This document shows positions 1-7,009 of a DNA stretch of 18,603 nt, in pieces (within the stretch, counting starts at the first letter, position 1; each line of letters begins with the position of its first letter). The DNA lies in contig JAEZJJ010000117.1 in the NCBI GenBank assembly GCA_023436395.1, forward strand, positions 1 through 18,603, in the 5' to 3' direction. Origin of the DNA: Bacillota bacterium (GTDB lineage Bacteria > Bacillota > Clostridia > Lachnospirales > Cellulosilyticaceae). A program made the position numbers and the translations under genes. The notes below the pieces were generated by a model that saw only the letters and a list, made by a program, of their open reading frames with translations, made no database searches and was not told where the DNA came from.

Positions 1-106
1 TATTTGCAAATGCTCCTAATTCAACTTCACCTGCTATTAATTTTTCTGAAAGTTTTTCAATTTCTTGTATGACATTTTTCATGAAATCCTTTATAATAAG
101 TTCCAT
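1..106 (-). CDS. ISLre2-type (UPF0236) transposase, N-terminus only
   Basis: The first 35 codons of a minus-strand gene that leaves the window at its left edge. The start is the ATG at 104-106, with an AAGGAGA ribosome binding site at 114-120. The peptide begins MELIIKDFMKNVIQEIEKL and continues into GEVELGAFAN, which I recognise as the N-terminal style of ISLre2-family transposases. The family assignment rests on this short segment only. The sequence upstream (107 to about 205) would be the end of the element and contains a TATAAT-like -10 at 146-151. I could not fix the terminal repeat because the other end lies outside the window. Confidence 0.7.
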   Translation of the reverse strand, partial: MELIIKDFMKNVIQEIEKLSEKLIAGEVELGAFAN

Positions 107-458
107 AAGAGATTCTCCTTTTGTTTAATGTGGTTTAGCGATTTCATTATACCAAAAGGATGAATCTCTTTTTTAAATTTTTCCTACAATAATTTTACAC
201 TAACAACTATTAAATTACTTTAAACTATTAACCATGGCATAGGACCTCTCTGTATGAAGGTCTCATTAAAACAACTCCACAGATGTGCTTAAAAAGGCCT
301 TACTTAGAAATAGTTAAAATCTCACTAGTGTTTAGTTGATAGATAAAATCCACTCTCTCTGGCAAAATGGTCTCAGTCTTTGTAGCTATTATCTGTGCAA
401 TTCCTTGAATACAGCTTTAAGCCTAGTAATACTACGAGAGGCAATATACCACAAGCTT
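107..458. other. Intergenic region between the ISLre2 end and the S-layer protein gene
   Basis: About 350 bases without a convincing gene. The left part (to about 205) is probably the end of the ISLre2 element. Between 300 and 420 the minus strand shows a short open stretch ending LNTSEILTISK plus an out-of-frame neighbour (KAVFKELHR), which could be a worn coding remnant; I cannot name it. A weak inverted repeat GACCT...AGGTC lies near 243-264. No clear terminator for the S-layer protein gene was found. Confidence 0.4.
146..151 (-). promoter_or_regulatory. -10 element for the ISLre2 transposase
   Basis: On the minus strand this reads TATAAT, about 40 bases upstream of the transposase start. 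No good -35 box is seen at the usual distance, where the sequence is a T/A run. Confidence 0.4.
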
Positions 459-3400
459 CTAGTCCCAGTTCAGCTCTTTACCTTCCTCGATAACAAATTC
501 CACAAAGCGTTGCAAGATAGCAGATGCTTCTCCGCGGGTTACTTTGCCAGTCGGATCAAAGGTATTGTTGCCCTTTCCTTGCATAATGCCTGCCTGTTGG
601 ATAGCTGTGACTGCTTCCTGCGCATAAGAATGAATCTTTGTATAATCCGAAAAAGTGACTGCCACATTAGAGACAGGGAGCTGATAGCTGGTGGCTTTGG
701 CATAGTGCTGCATCATAACCGCCATATCCTGACGGCTGATTGATTGGTTGGGGCCAAATTTGCCGCTGCCATAGCCCTGTACAATCTTATTTTTAACCGC
801 CCACTCAATATAGCCCATGGCGGGGTCGCTATTCATTACATCAGTAAAACTGCTCATTTGATAGCCACTTACATCCACACCGTAAAGCCTGCCTAGTGCC
901 ATAAGGAAATCACCACGTGTAGTGGCCGTATTAGGTGAAAAGGTTTTTGTGCTTGTTCCATCCATTAGACCTCGGCTAGTGACAAAATCAATGCTCTGCT
1001 TTGCCCAATGGTTTGTTGTATCAGTAAACACTAGAGCAGGGGTTTTATAACCCACACCATAGATGGACAGGGTAGATCTCGTAAAAGTGACTCTGCCCTC
1101 CTCATAGCTAGACTGGGTCAGAAGCTGAGGCTTGCCGTCTTTATCCACATAGACACCGAAGAGATGCTCCGTCTTTTCTTCTGAGGCAATTTTGTAGGCA
1201 ATGCCTAGGGTGACCACACCTTTTCCAAAGCTAGTGATATTCTCGGTTTGACCATTCTTCTCATAGCTCACGGTGATGTCAAACACGGGGCGGGAGCCAA
1301 TGAGGGCTTTTGCAGCCTCAGATAGTTTAGGCTGGGCTTTGGCCCAAACCGTCACTGTGCCAGTTGACTGCCTATCCATCTCGGCAATTGCCTCTGTGTC
1401 AAAGTGGATGTCCATAACAGATGAGCCGACTTTGATAAACTTTACCCCTGCTTCTTTCAGAAGGTCGATGGCTTCCCCATCCATCATGACCTTTAGGCTG
1501 GTATAGCTACTGCTACCTGTGATCATAAACACTGTGGCAATACCATCTTCAGTTTTTTCAGCTTTTCTTGCTGCATCTTGGGCAGCCTCAATAGCGTCCT
1601 TTACCATCTCCTTGGTGATGGTTGTGCTAAGCACACCGTCCTTCACTGTGCCAGAAAGGCTCATTTTTGCTGTGGTCGGCATACCCGGTTGTTTTTCCGT
1701 AGGGATACTCGCTTTGATATTTGATAGGTCACTGCTACTGGTACTACCTGAGCTACTTCTACCCTTCCTTATAATGGTAAGGGTATAGTCCTTGGTACTA
1801 CCATCTTGGGCAGTCACCCTGATATATGCTGTATTTGTACCCTCCAAAAGTGTCATGGTTTGATTAGCAAGCTCTATTGTGCACCCTGTATCGCTATAGA
1901 GTTTCCAACTAGCATTCTGACTCACAGAAAGTTTGACGAGTTGACTGGTGATGTTGTTTGCCACTGACCCTGTGATGCTTGTGCCCTTAAGTATTGCTCC
2001 ACTAGGTATGATGACACCTATTACATCTTTTTCAGAACTCTTTGGCGCTTCTCCTAGCGTAAAGGTGATGATATATGTCTTTGGGGTTGACCCATCCTCG
2101 GGGGTTACTTCCACGGTTGCGCTACCAGGTAAGGTGGCTGCCTGTGTGATGACTACAGTGGCTTTGGTATCTGCCGCTGTCGCTCCCACAGTAGCCGCTT
2201 GGGTACCAGCCTCTGTGTCATAAGGTAATACCACTTTATAGGATAGAGTCCAAGGGTCAAAGCCACTTACTGTGCTACCTCCCACCGTTAGGTCACTTAG
2301 ATTAGCATTGCTACTGGCGGCGATTGTGAAGATAATGGTATATGTCTTTGAGGTTAACCCGTCCTCGGGAGTTACTTCCACGGTTGCACTACCAGGCAGG
2401 GTGTCCGCCTGTGTGATGACTACAGTGGCTTTGGCATCTGCCGCTGTCGCTCTCACAGTGGCCGCTTGGGTGCTAGGCTTTGTGCCATAGGGTAATTCCA
2501 CATCATAGATGAAGGTTCCAGGATTAAAGCCGCTTACTGTGCTGCTGCCCACCGTTAGGTCCCTTAGATTAGCGTTGCTACTGGCAGCGGTGGTAAAGGT
2601 ATGACTTGAATCTGATGCCATTGAGTTACCTGAATAATCCTCAAATGCGGAAATATTAATTGTATATTCCGTACCGGTGTAAAGACGGGAATAGGGGATG
2701 GTGAATACCGTATTATCACTGTTCCAAGCCCCTCCTGTAAGAAGTCTATCATTTAGGGCTACCTCACCCTTTCCAGAACGCATTTTTTCATTAAAGGTAA
2801 TAACAAGATCACCGTTTATAGTTTTACCTGTACCAAAAGGCTCTACAGTTACCACCGTCGGCAAAGTGGTATCAGGCACCAGTCCATCAGACCCCTCATT
2901 CCAGGTATAAACCTTATCTGCTGTGCGCACCTGAGACACTTTAGCCCCATCTGGTAGCCAGAGATACAGCTTACCACCTGCGTCTGTCTCCATTCCATTG
3001 ACACCATAGTTTGCACCTGACACAGTTAGTGACTGAATGGGGGTAGCGGGAGTGACACCACCTAGCGTCAGGAGCGTAAGGTCGTTGACACCGTCTGTAG
3101 GCGTGGGTGAATAAGACTTGTTAAAATCCGCCAACACTGAACCACCAGTAATCTTACAAGTGCTAGTGCCAGATGAAGTGTATCCTCCACCAATGTCTGC
3201 TCCTTCACCACCTCCAGACAACATTTTAATGCTAGTTGCAGTAACCGTACCGCCATAGATGCTGACTGTGCCGCCATTACAACCTACGCCGCCCCCGATG
3301 CCTGCACCCCTATCATTGCCTGTAGCAGTGACCCTGCCGCCCCAAATATTCACTGTACCGCCATTACCCCAGCCACCACCGCCGATGCCTGCAGCACTTT

Positions 3401-4187
3401 CATTGCCTGTAGCAGTAACCGTGCCACCATATATATTCACTGTGCCTCCGCCCGCAGCTGAACCGCCGCCGATGCCCGACCCACATTGACCTCCTGTAGC
3501 ACTGACCGTGCCACCACGTATATTCACTGTTCCGCCATTACCACCTGTGCCACCGCCGATGCCCGACCCATAATTACCGCCTGTAGCAGTCACCGTGCCG
3601 CCATATATATTCACTGTGCCTCCATCTTCCATGTAGCTGCCACCGATACCTGCACTATCTCGGTAACCCGTGGCCGTCATCCTTCCTGTGCCGTTTGCCT
3701 GTCCATAGATGCTCAAACTGTCTGTCTTAGTGACCCTAACTCCACCGTTACTCGTCAGCGTACAATCATCAGCCAGAATCAGTTTCACATCGCCGTTGAC
3801 AGTTAGACTTCCTCTTGTCACATTGCTGTTCACCACATACCAACCGGTAGGTAGCGTGGTGATGGGGACATCACCGCTGCTGTCGATGGGGAGCATATCC
3901 ACGGGGACTGCGTCCACGGTGGTGGTTCTACCGTCTTCCAAAACATAGCTTGTTTTAGTAGTCACTGCACTGCTGCCAGCTAAGGTTTCAAAGCTAACAG
4001 ACAACATATTCTCTAAAACTGTGGGTTTACTGTCATCGCTGCCAGTGATAACCCCCTCCTCACTGACAGGCGAAGAGACCTCACCTCTATCTTGCATCGG
4101 TGAAACTTCCTCAGCCCATACCCTAACTGGTAGCATGGTCATGATCATGACAAGTGCTAGTAGCAAACTTAATCTTCTTTTTTTCAT
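459..4187 (-). CDS. Secreted S-layer-homology (SLH) surface protein with glycine-rich and cadherin-like repeats
   Basis: A 1242-residue cell-surface protein. Residues 1-25 are a signal peptide (KKRR, hydrophobic core, cut after VWA). Residues about 120-350 are a glycine-rich repeat region (GGTVNIYGG...GIGGG), like bacterial carbohydrate-binding or beta-helix-type repeats. Residues about 440-533 resemble an SbsA Ig-like domain. Residues 534-622 and 623-711 are two closely similar cadherin-like beta-sandwich repeats beginning SSNANL, and about 720-806 is a more distant relative. Residues about 820-1050 form an unassigned region. The C-terminus has three SLH domains (about 1052-1100, 1113-1161 and 1177-1226), which in the family bind pyruvylated wall polymer. 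The ATG at 4185-4187 has GGAGGA upstream and overlaps the preceding stop by four bases, so translation is probably coupled. No catalytic domain is visible; I infer adhesion or polysaccharide binding. Confidence 0.85.
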   Translation of the reverse strand: MKKRRLSLLLALVMIMTMLPVRVWAEEVSPMQDRGEVSSPVSEEGVITGSDDSKPTVLENMLSVSFETLAGSSAVTTKTSYVLEDGRTTTVDAVPVDMLPIDSSGDVPITTLPTGWYVVNSNVTRGSLTVNGDVKLILADDCTLTSNGGVRVTKTDSLSIYGQANGTGRMTATGYRDSAGIGGSYMEDGGTVNIYGGTVTATGGNYGSGIGGGTGGNGGTVNIRGGTVSATGGQCGSGIGGGSAAGGGTVNIYGGTVTATGNESAAGIGGGGWGNGGTVNIWGGRVTATGNDRGAGIGGGVGCNGGTVSIYGGTVTATSIKMLSGGGEGADIGGGYTSSGTSTCKITGGSVLADFNKSYSPTPTDGVNDLTLLTLGGVTPATPIQSLTVSGANYGVNGMETDAGGKLYLWLPDGAKVSQVRTADKVYTWNEGSDGLVPDTTLPTVVTVEPFGTGKTINGDLVITFNEKMRSGKGEVALNDRLLTGGAWNSDNTVFTIPYSRLYTGTEYTINISAFEDYSGNSMASDSSHTFTTAASSNANLRDLTVGSSTVSGFNPGTFIYDVELPYGTKPSTQAATVRATAADAKATVVITQADTLPGSATVEVTPEDGLTSKTYTIIFTIAASSNANLSDLTVGGSTVSGFDPWTLSYKVVLPYDTEAGTQAATVGATAADTKATVVITQAATLPGSATVEVTPEDGSTPKTYIITFTLGEAPKSSEKDVIGVIIPSGAILKGTSITGSVANNITSQLVKLSVSQNASWKLYSDTGCTIELANQTMTLLEGTNTAYIRVTAQDGSTKDYTLTIIRKGRSSSGSTSSSDLSNIKASIPTEKQPGMPTTAKMSLSGTVKDGVLSTTITKEMVKDAIEAAQDAARKAEKTEDGIATVFMITGSSSYTSLKVMMDGEAIDLLKEAGVKFIKVGSSVMDIHFDTEAIAEMDRQSTGTVTVWAKAQPKLSEAAKALIGSRPVFDITVSYEKNGQTENITSFGKGVVTLGIAYKIASEEKTEHLFGVYVDKDGKPQLLTQSSYEEGRVTFTRSTLSIYGVGYKTPALVFTDTTNHWAKQSIDFVTSRGLMDGTSTKTFSPNTATTRGDFLMALGRLYGVDVSGYQMSSFTDVMNSDPAMGYIEWAVKNKIVQGYGSGKFGPNQSISRQDMAVMMQHYAKATSYQLPVSNVAVTFSDYTKIHSYAQEAVTAIQQAGIMQGKGNNTFDPTGKVTRGEASAILQRFVEFVIEEGKELNWD
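2055..2588 (-). repeat. 267-bp internal duplication (cadherin-like repeats)
   Basis: Residues 534-622 and 623-711 of the SLH protein are two 89-residue copies sharing AASSNANL at the start and TVEVTPEDG near the end. The DNA copies are 2322-2588 and 2055-2321. Long shared stretches at the DNA level suggest a fairly recent duplication. Confidence 0.8.
3276..3623 (-). repeat. Four 87-bp in-frame tandem repeats in the SLH protein gene
   Basis: Residues 189-304 are four consecutive 29-residue units, each starting GGTVNI and containing GIGGG. Their boundaries are 3537-3623, 3450-3536, 3363-3449 and 3276-3362. Variation is concentrated in the six or so residues before GIGGG and the few after it. 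Degenerate copies flank the array on both sides (residues about 172-188 and 305-340). Equal unit length fits stacked turns of a repeat fold. Confidence 0.85.
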
Positions 4188-4513
4188 TTCTGTTCCTCCT
4201 CCATCTTATTTTCTTTTTTCTTTCCCTTTTCCCCATAACGAATACACAGCATGGTAATCGCCACCGCTGCGGCAAAGGCAATTACACTCACTAGCACATA
4301 GGCGCCTGCGTCTTCAAACAACATGGTTGTACCATACAATCCTCTTACACTAACTTGTCTCTGACCACCCCATACGCTGATTGCCCCAGTGAGGCAACCC
4401 ATCAACATCAAACACAGTATAGACAGCCTTATCGTTATACTGTGTTTCCTTTTCCTATGCAGCAGGTTCACGCGCCGCACTACCATTGCTACTCGCATTT
4501 CCGTATTGTACAT
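4184..4513 (-). CDS. Two-helix membrane protein, paralogue of the protein at 5943-6293
   Basis: A 109-residue protein with a basic N-terminus (to about residue 27), two hydrophobic segments (about 28-48 and 69-93) and a charged C-terminal tail. I chose the ATG at 4511-4513 because an AAGGAGG site sits at 4521-4527 with seven bases of spacing; an in-frame GTG at 4519 lies next to that site and is unlikely. Its stop overlaps the SLH protein start (ATGA). It aligns along most of its length with the protein at 5943-6293: both begin M-x-x-T-(E/D), share RV, RRV and GxYVL-x(4)-AFA-x(2)-V-x(2)-T-x-LC, and end in a charged tail. The function is unknown. The pairing suggests a membrane partner or regulator of the surface protein. 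Confidence 0.7.
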   Translation of the reverse strand: MYNTEMRVAMVVRRVNLLHRKRKHSITIRLSILCLMLMGCLTGAISVWGGQRQVSVRGLYGTTMLFEDAGAYVLVSVIAFAAAVAITMLCIRYGEKGKKKENKMEEEQK

Positions 4514-4623
4514 CCACACCCCTCCTTACAAAATATGCATAAAAATCCTTCTAATTACTTAAATACATAAAAACCAAAAACTCCCCACCTAAAATCAAAA
4601 AAAGTTTGAAATAATTTTTTGCA

Positions 4624-4648
4624 CAAAAAAACTGCCTTTCGGCAGTTC
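4624..4648 (-). terminator. Rho-independent terminator after the PrsW gene
   Basis: On the minus strand the sequence is AACTGCC, GAAA loop, GGCAGTT, then a T run. It lies about 20 bases past the protease stop codon. It separates the sigma-protease operon from the downstream membrane-protein / SLH pair, which therefore probably has its own promoter in 4528-4623. I found no clear -35/-10 there. Confidence 0.85.
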
Positions 4649-4667
4649 CAAGAATACTATTTGTCGC

Positions 4668-5303
4668 TTACTTGAGTTGCTTTGGGCGTAGCAACTTTAT
4701 GATGAAAACACCTAATAAAACCGTGAGGATAGGAATAAGCATACCTACCGTCTGAGCGGCATCTCCCACACTCAAAAGCAGATTGAAAATGGCGTGATAA
4801 GTGATGGTGATGCACAAAAGTCCAAAAGTTCCCACCGCCTTCAGCCACGGGCGTTTCCACACATACAAAAGCCCATAGCCTATGATGGCTCCGCAGACGA
4901 TGTGCATCGCCCCTGTGCCAAAACCACGCATAAGCAAAAACCAAAGCTGTGATGCACCATTTTGAATGAGGTAACAGACATTTTCAAAGGTGGTAAAGCC
5001 TGCTGCCACAAAAATGATGGCGCTTTGTGCCTGCCGCCTAGGTGGCTCAAACACCACTAAGAAAAAGAGCAGGGGTAAAAGCTTCATTATTTCCTCGATC
5101 ACCGGAGCAAGCTCCACTGTGGCCTGTGTGATATTCGAACCGTAAAGCCGCGCAAAAAAAGTATTGATATAGGCGGATAAAAGGCAACTTCCCATTCCTC
5201 CAAGGAGGAAGATAAAGACTGGGCGGTTTTGCTTTCCCGCGCACAGCGTGGCAACTAGTAGGGGTGCAGCGATACAGATAAATATGTTCTCAATATAAAT
5301 CAT
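4668..5303 (-). CDS. PrsW-family intramembrane protease
   Basis: A 211-residue polytopic membrane protein with the PrsW signature: EExxK at residues 70-74 (EEIMK), FENxxY at 106-111, a conserved His at 134 (MHIVCGAIIGYG) and HxxxN at 170-174. In Bacillus subtilis PrsW makes the first cut in the anti-sigma factor RsiW and so activates sigma-W; relatives act on ECF anti-sigma factors in Clostridioides. Here it is the last gene of an operon that starts with a sigma factor, so an anti-sigma substrate encoded in the same operon is a natural inference. Its ATG overlaps the stop of the preceding gene (ATGA). The ribosome site is weak (AAGGCGG), consistent with coupled translation. Confidence 0.85.
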   Translation of the reverse strand: MIYIENIFICIAAPLLVATLCAGKQNRPVFIFLLGGMGSCLLSAYINTFFARLYGSNITQATVELAPVIEEIMKLLPLLFFLVVFEPPRRQAQSAIIFVAAGFTTFENVCYLIQNGASQLWFLLMRGFGTGAMHIVCGAIIGYGLLYVWKRPWLKAVGTFGLLCITITYHAIFNLLLSVGDAAQTVGMLIPILTVLLGVFIIKLLRPKQLK

Positions 5304-5965
5304 GTCGTCACCGCCTTTTTCAGTGCCGGCAAGAAGGTGAAAAATGTGGCACTGAGGAGAAAGTCAAACCAAAAGTAAGGGTTTAAAAGAGTTTCACCCT
5401 TCCAGTCACAGGATGCGAACCACAGTCCATTCTCCAACAGCACAAAGGCCAATACCGCTAGGTGAAAATATGAATGGTTACAGGCCACCGCGCTCCTTTG
5501 ACGGCGAGCGAACAGCAAGCCCCGTAGAGCGCGGTATCCGCACAGCCCCAATAGCATCTCCCACATAATATTTAGGAAATAGTCGCCCCACTGAAAAAAA
5601 TAAAGGCACATAACCGTGCAAAAAACAGGGATAACCCATGCCCAAAGAGGCCGATAGGCCCTTTCTTCTGGCAGGCAAATGGTCGTTTGTAACACCAGCA
5701 GAAATAACACACTTGCCAACCAGCTTAAATCCGATACAATGGAAAGCTTAGGTGTATCCAACTGAAACACAAGGAACAGAATCCAATAAATCAGACCAAG
5801 GGCGAAAGCACCGTAAAAGCAGGTGAGTAAAAACCATACCTGTTCCCTCCTGCGGAGGAATAGCACCGCAGAATAAATGCCGCAGCCCACCATGACTGCA
5901 AGCTGTAAGGTATTGTCGATAGTGGAAATCAGTACGGAAGAATCAATTATTCCCAGAATCATCAT
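5300..5965 (-). CDS. Polytopic membrane protein of unknown function in the sigma/PrsW operon
   Basis: About 221 residues with six or seven hydrophobic segments (roughly residues 20-38, 45-68, 80-96, 107-124, 131-150, 164-182 and 193-213), and a loop rich in Arg (LLFARRQRS). I do not recognise the family. I placed the start at the paired ATG codons 5960-5965, which follow AAGGAGG closely; an in-frame GTG at 5989 has no ribosome site. The gene overlaps the end of the upstream gene by about 23 bases and the start of PrsW by four, so it is tightly embedded in the operon. It could be a sensor or a protease partner; nothing in the sequence decides this. Confidence 0.65.
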   Translation of the reverse strand: MMILGIIDSSVLISTIDNTLQLAVMVGCGIYSAVLFLRRREQVWFLLTCFYGAFALGLIYWILFLVFQLDTPKLSIVSDLSWLASVLFLLVLQTTICLPEERAYRPLWAWVIPVFCTVMCLYFFQWGDYFLNIMWEMLLGLCGYRALRGLLFARRQRSAVACNHSYFHLAVLAFVLLENGLWFASCDWKGETLLNPYFWFDFLLSATFFTFLPALKKAVTT

Positions 5966-6293
5966 CCTCCTTATCCTGCTGGTTTCCACGCCCCAGAAGA
6001 AAGCAAAGGATAGTTAGGCAAACGCCGAGGGCAAAGGCTAATAGACCAATGAGTACATAGCCAAGGGCACTCCCCTCATAAAAAATGCTAGCCATCATAT
6101 TGGTGTCTGTATAGTTTCCCTGAGAGAGTCCCTCCATAATACCGGGCATGGCAATACCCATTCCAACGACGATAAGCAGGCAGGCAGCGATAGCAGACAG
6201 GCCGATAGTCCGCCTTTCCCAATGTTTCTTTTGCTCTGCTAATTCCTTCACGCGGCGTTCTACGGCAACGACTCGTTCATCCGTACTGTGCAT
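5943..6293 (-). CDS. Two-helix membrane protein next to the sigma factor, candidate anti-sigma
   Basis: 116 residues. A charged N-terminal helix-like region (about 1-30, ERVVAVERRVKEL) is followed by two hydrophobic segments (about 31-52 and 75-98), a short extracytoplasmic stretch between them and an acidic tail (DKEDDD). The ATG at 6291-6293 is preceded by GGAGGGG with good spacing and overlaps the sigma gene by 17 bases; a longer in-frame start at 6401 would sit deep inside the sigma gene. The position directly after a sigma gene and the membrane topology fit an anti-sigma factor. However, there is no zinc-finger anti-sigma motif, and the cytoplasmic part is shorter than in RsiW. It is paralogous to the protein at 4184-4513. 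Confidence 0.65.
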   Translation of the reverse strand: MHSTDERVVAVERRVKELAEQKKHWERRTIGLSAIAACLLIVVGMGIAMPGIMEGLSQGNYTDTNMMASIFYEGSALGYVLIGLLAFALGVCLTILCFLLGRGNQQDKEDDDSGNN

Positions 6294-6900
6294 TTGTAAT
6301 CCCCTCCTGTTCCAATAACGGGCGCAGAGCTTTTTTACCCCGCTCCAACAAATGATCAATTTGTTTGGTCGTTTTCCCCATGACCTGTGCCACCTGGGCA
6401 TAGCTCATATTCTCAAAATATGTAAGATATAATGCCTCCCGATAATCCGGGTTAAGCTGCTCCATGCACTGATGTAGGATGCGATTTTGTTCTTCGGTTA
6501 GCGGGACTGCTTCCACCAGCAGTTTGCTTTCCGGCTCGTTCTCTAAATCCTGAAGACTGAAATAGGAGTGCCTACGGCGTTTGTCCACATGGCGTAGGGC
6601 AAGGTTTCTGGCAATTTTATATAGATATGGCTTAAATCCGTTTTCAACAAGTCGGGGCTTCCCATGAATCATGCGTGAAAAGGCTTCGATCATCAAATCC
6701 TCTGCTTCGTGAATGTCGTGTATGTAGCCGTTGATATAAAGAGTCAGCGCATTGCCGTGGCGTTCCATGAGAACGTGCAGTGCATTCCCATCACCACTGA
6801 GATAGGCAGCGTAAAGCACTTCATTTGTTTCTGTTGTTATCGTCATAGCTGATACACCACATTTATACGATGCCTCCCCCTGAGATAGATACTCTTCCAA
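6277..6900 (-). CDS. ECF-like sigma-70 family RNA polymerase sigma factor
   Basis: 207 residues. Region 2 spans about residues 38-112 (HEAEDLMIEAFSRM, then FKPYLYKIARNLALRH). Region 4 spans about 136-193 (LNPDYREALYLTYFENMSY, helix-turn-helix AQVAQVMGKTTKQIDHLLERG). There is no region 3, as in ECF sigma factors. The start is a TTG at 6898-6900, eight bases after AAAGGAGG (6909-6916); the ATG at residue 19 lacks a well-spaced site. This is the first gene of an operon of four overlapping genes ending in PrsW. The 19 residues before the core are unusual and could be regulatory. Its target promoters are unknown; the linked SLH gene is the obvious candidate. Confidence 0.85.
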   Translation of the reverse strand: MEEYLSQGEASYKCGVSAMTITTETNEVLYAAYLSGDGNALHVLMERHGNALTLYINGYIHDIHEAEDLMIEAFSRMIHGKPRLVENGFKPYLYKIARNLALRHVDKRRRHSYFSLQDLENEPESKLLVEAVPLTEEQNRILHQCMEQLNPDYREALYLTYFENMSYAQVAQVMGKTTKQIDHLLERGKKALRPLLEQEGITNAQYG

Positions 6901-6941
6901 ACACCTCGCCTCCTTTCACATGAACATTCGTATATAAATCC

Positions 6942-6950
6942 ATTATAACA
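6942..6950 (-). promoter_or_regulatory. Extended -10 promoter of the sigma/PrsW operon
   Basis: On the minus strand this reads TGTTATAAT, an extended -10 (TGnTATAAT) lying about 42 bases upstream of the sigma TTG start. No TTGACA-like -35 is seen 17 bases further up, which is typical of extended -10 promoters. This suggests basal transcription by the housekeeping sigma factor. Confidence 0.6.
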
Positions 6951-7009
6951 CATACCGGCGGTGCATGGTGTTTTCAGGCGCTTTCTGCTAAGTACTAAAA
7001 GGAGGCAAG

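Noticed and set aside
336..743. Plus-strand open frame of 135 codons
   Set aside because: It runs antisense to the SLH domains of the real gene and has no recognisable protein features.
3276..3623. Regular repeats considered as a CRISPR array
   Set aside because: The unit is 87 bp, in frame and translated; there are no unique spacers between identical short repeats and no cas genes.
3259..3948. Long plus-strand open frames opposite the SLH gene (Pro/Thr-rich translations)
   Set aside because: They mirror the Gly-rich repeats of the minus-strand gene and have low-complexity translations without ribosome sites; the minus-strand protein has a signal peptide and recognised domains.
4528..4623. 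ECF-type promoter shared by the sigma operon and the SLH pair
   Set aside because: I compared this stretch with 6901-7009 by eye and found no common -35/-10 pair, so direct control of the SLH gene by the linked sigma factor remains unproven.
6294..6401. Longer N-terminus for the two-helix protein after the sigma factor
   Set aside because: It would overlap the sigma gene by 125 bases in another frame; the ATG at 6293 has a good ribosome site and matches the N-terminus of its paralogue.
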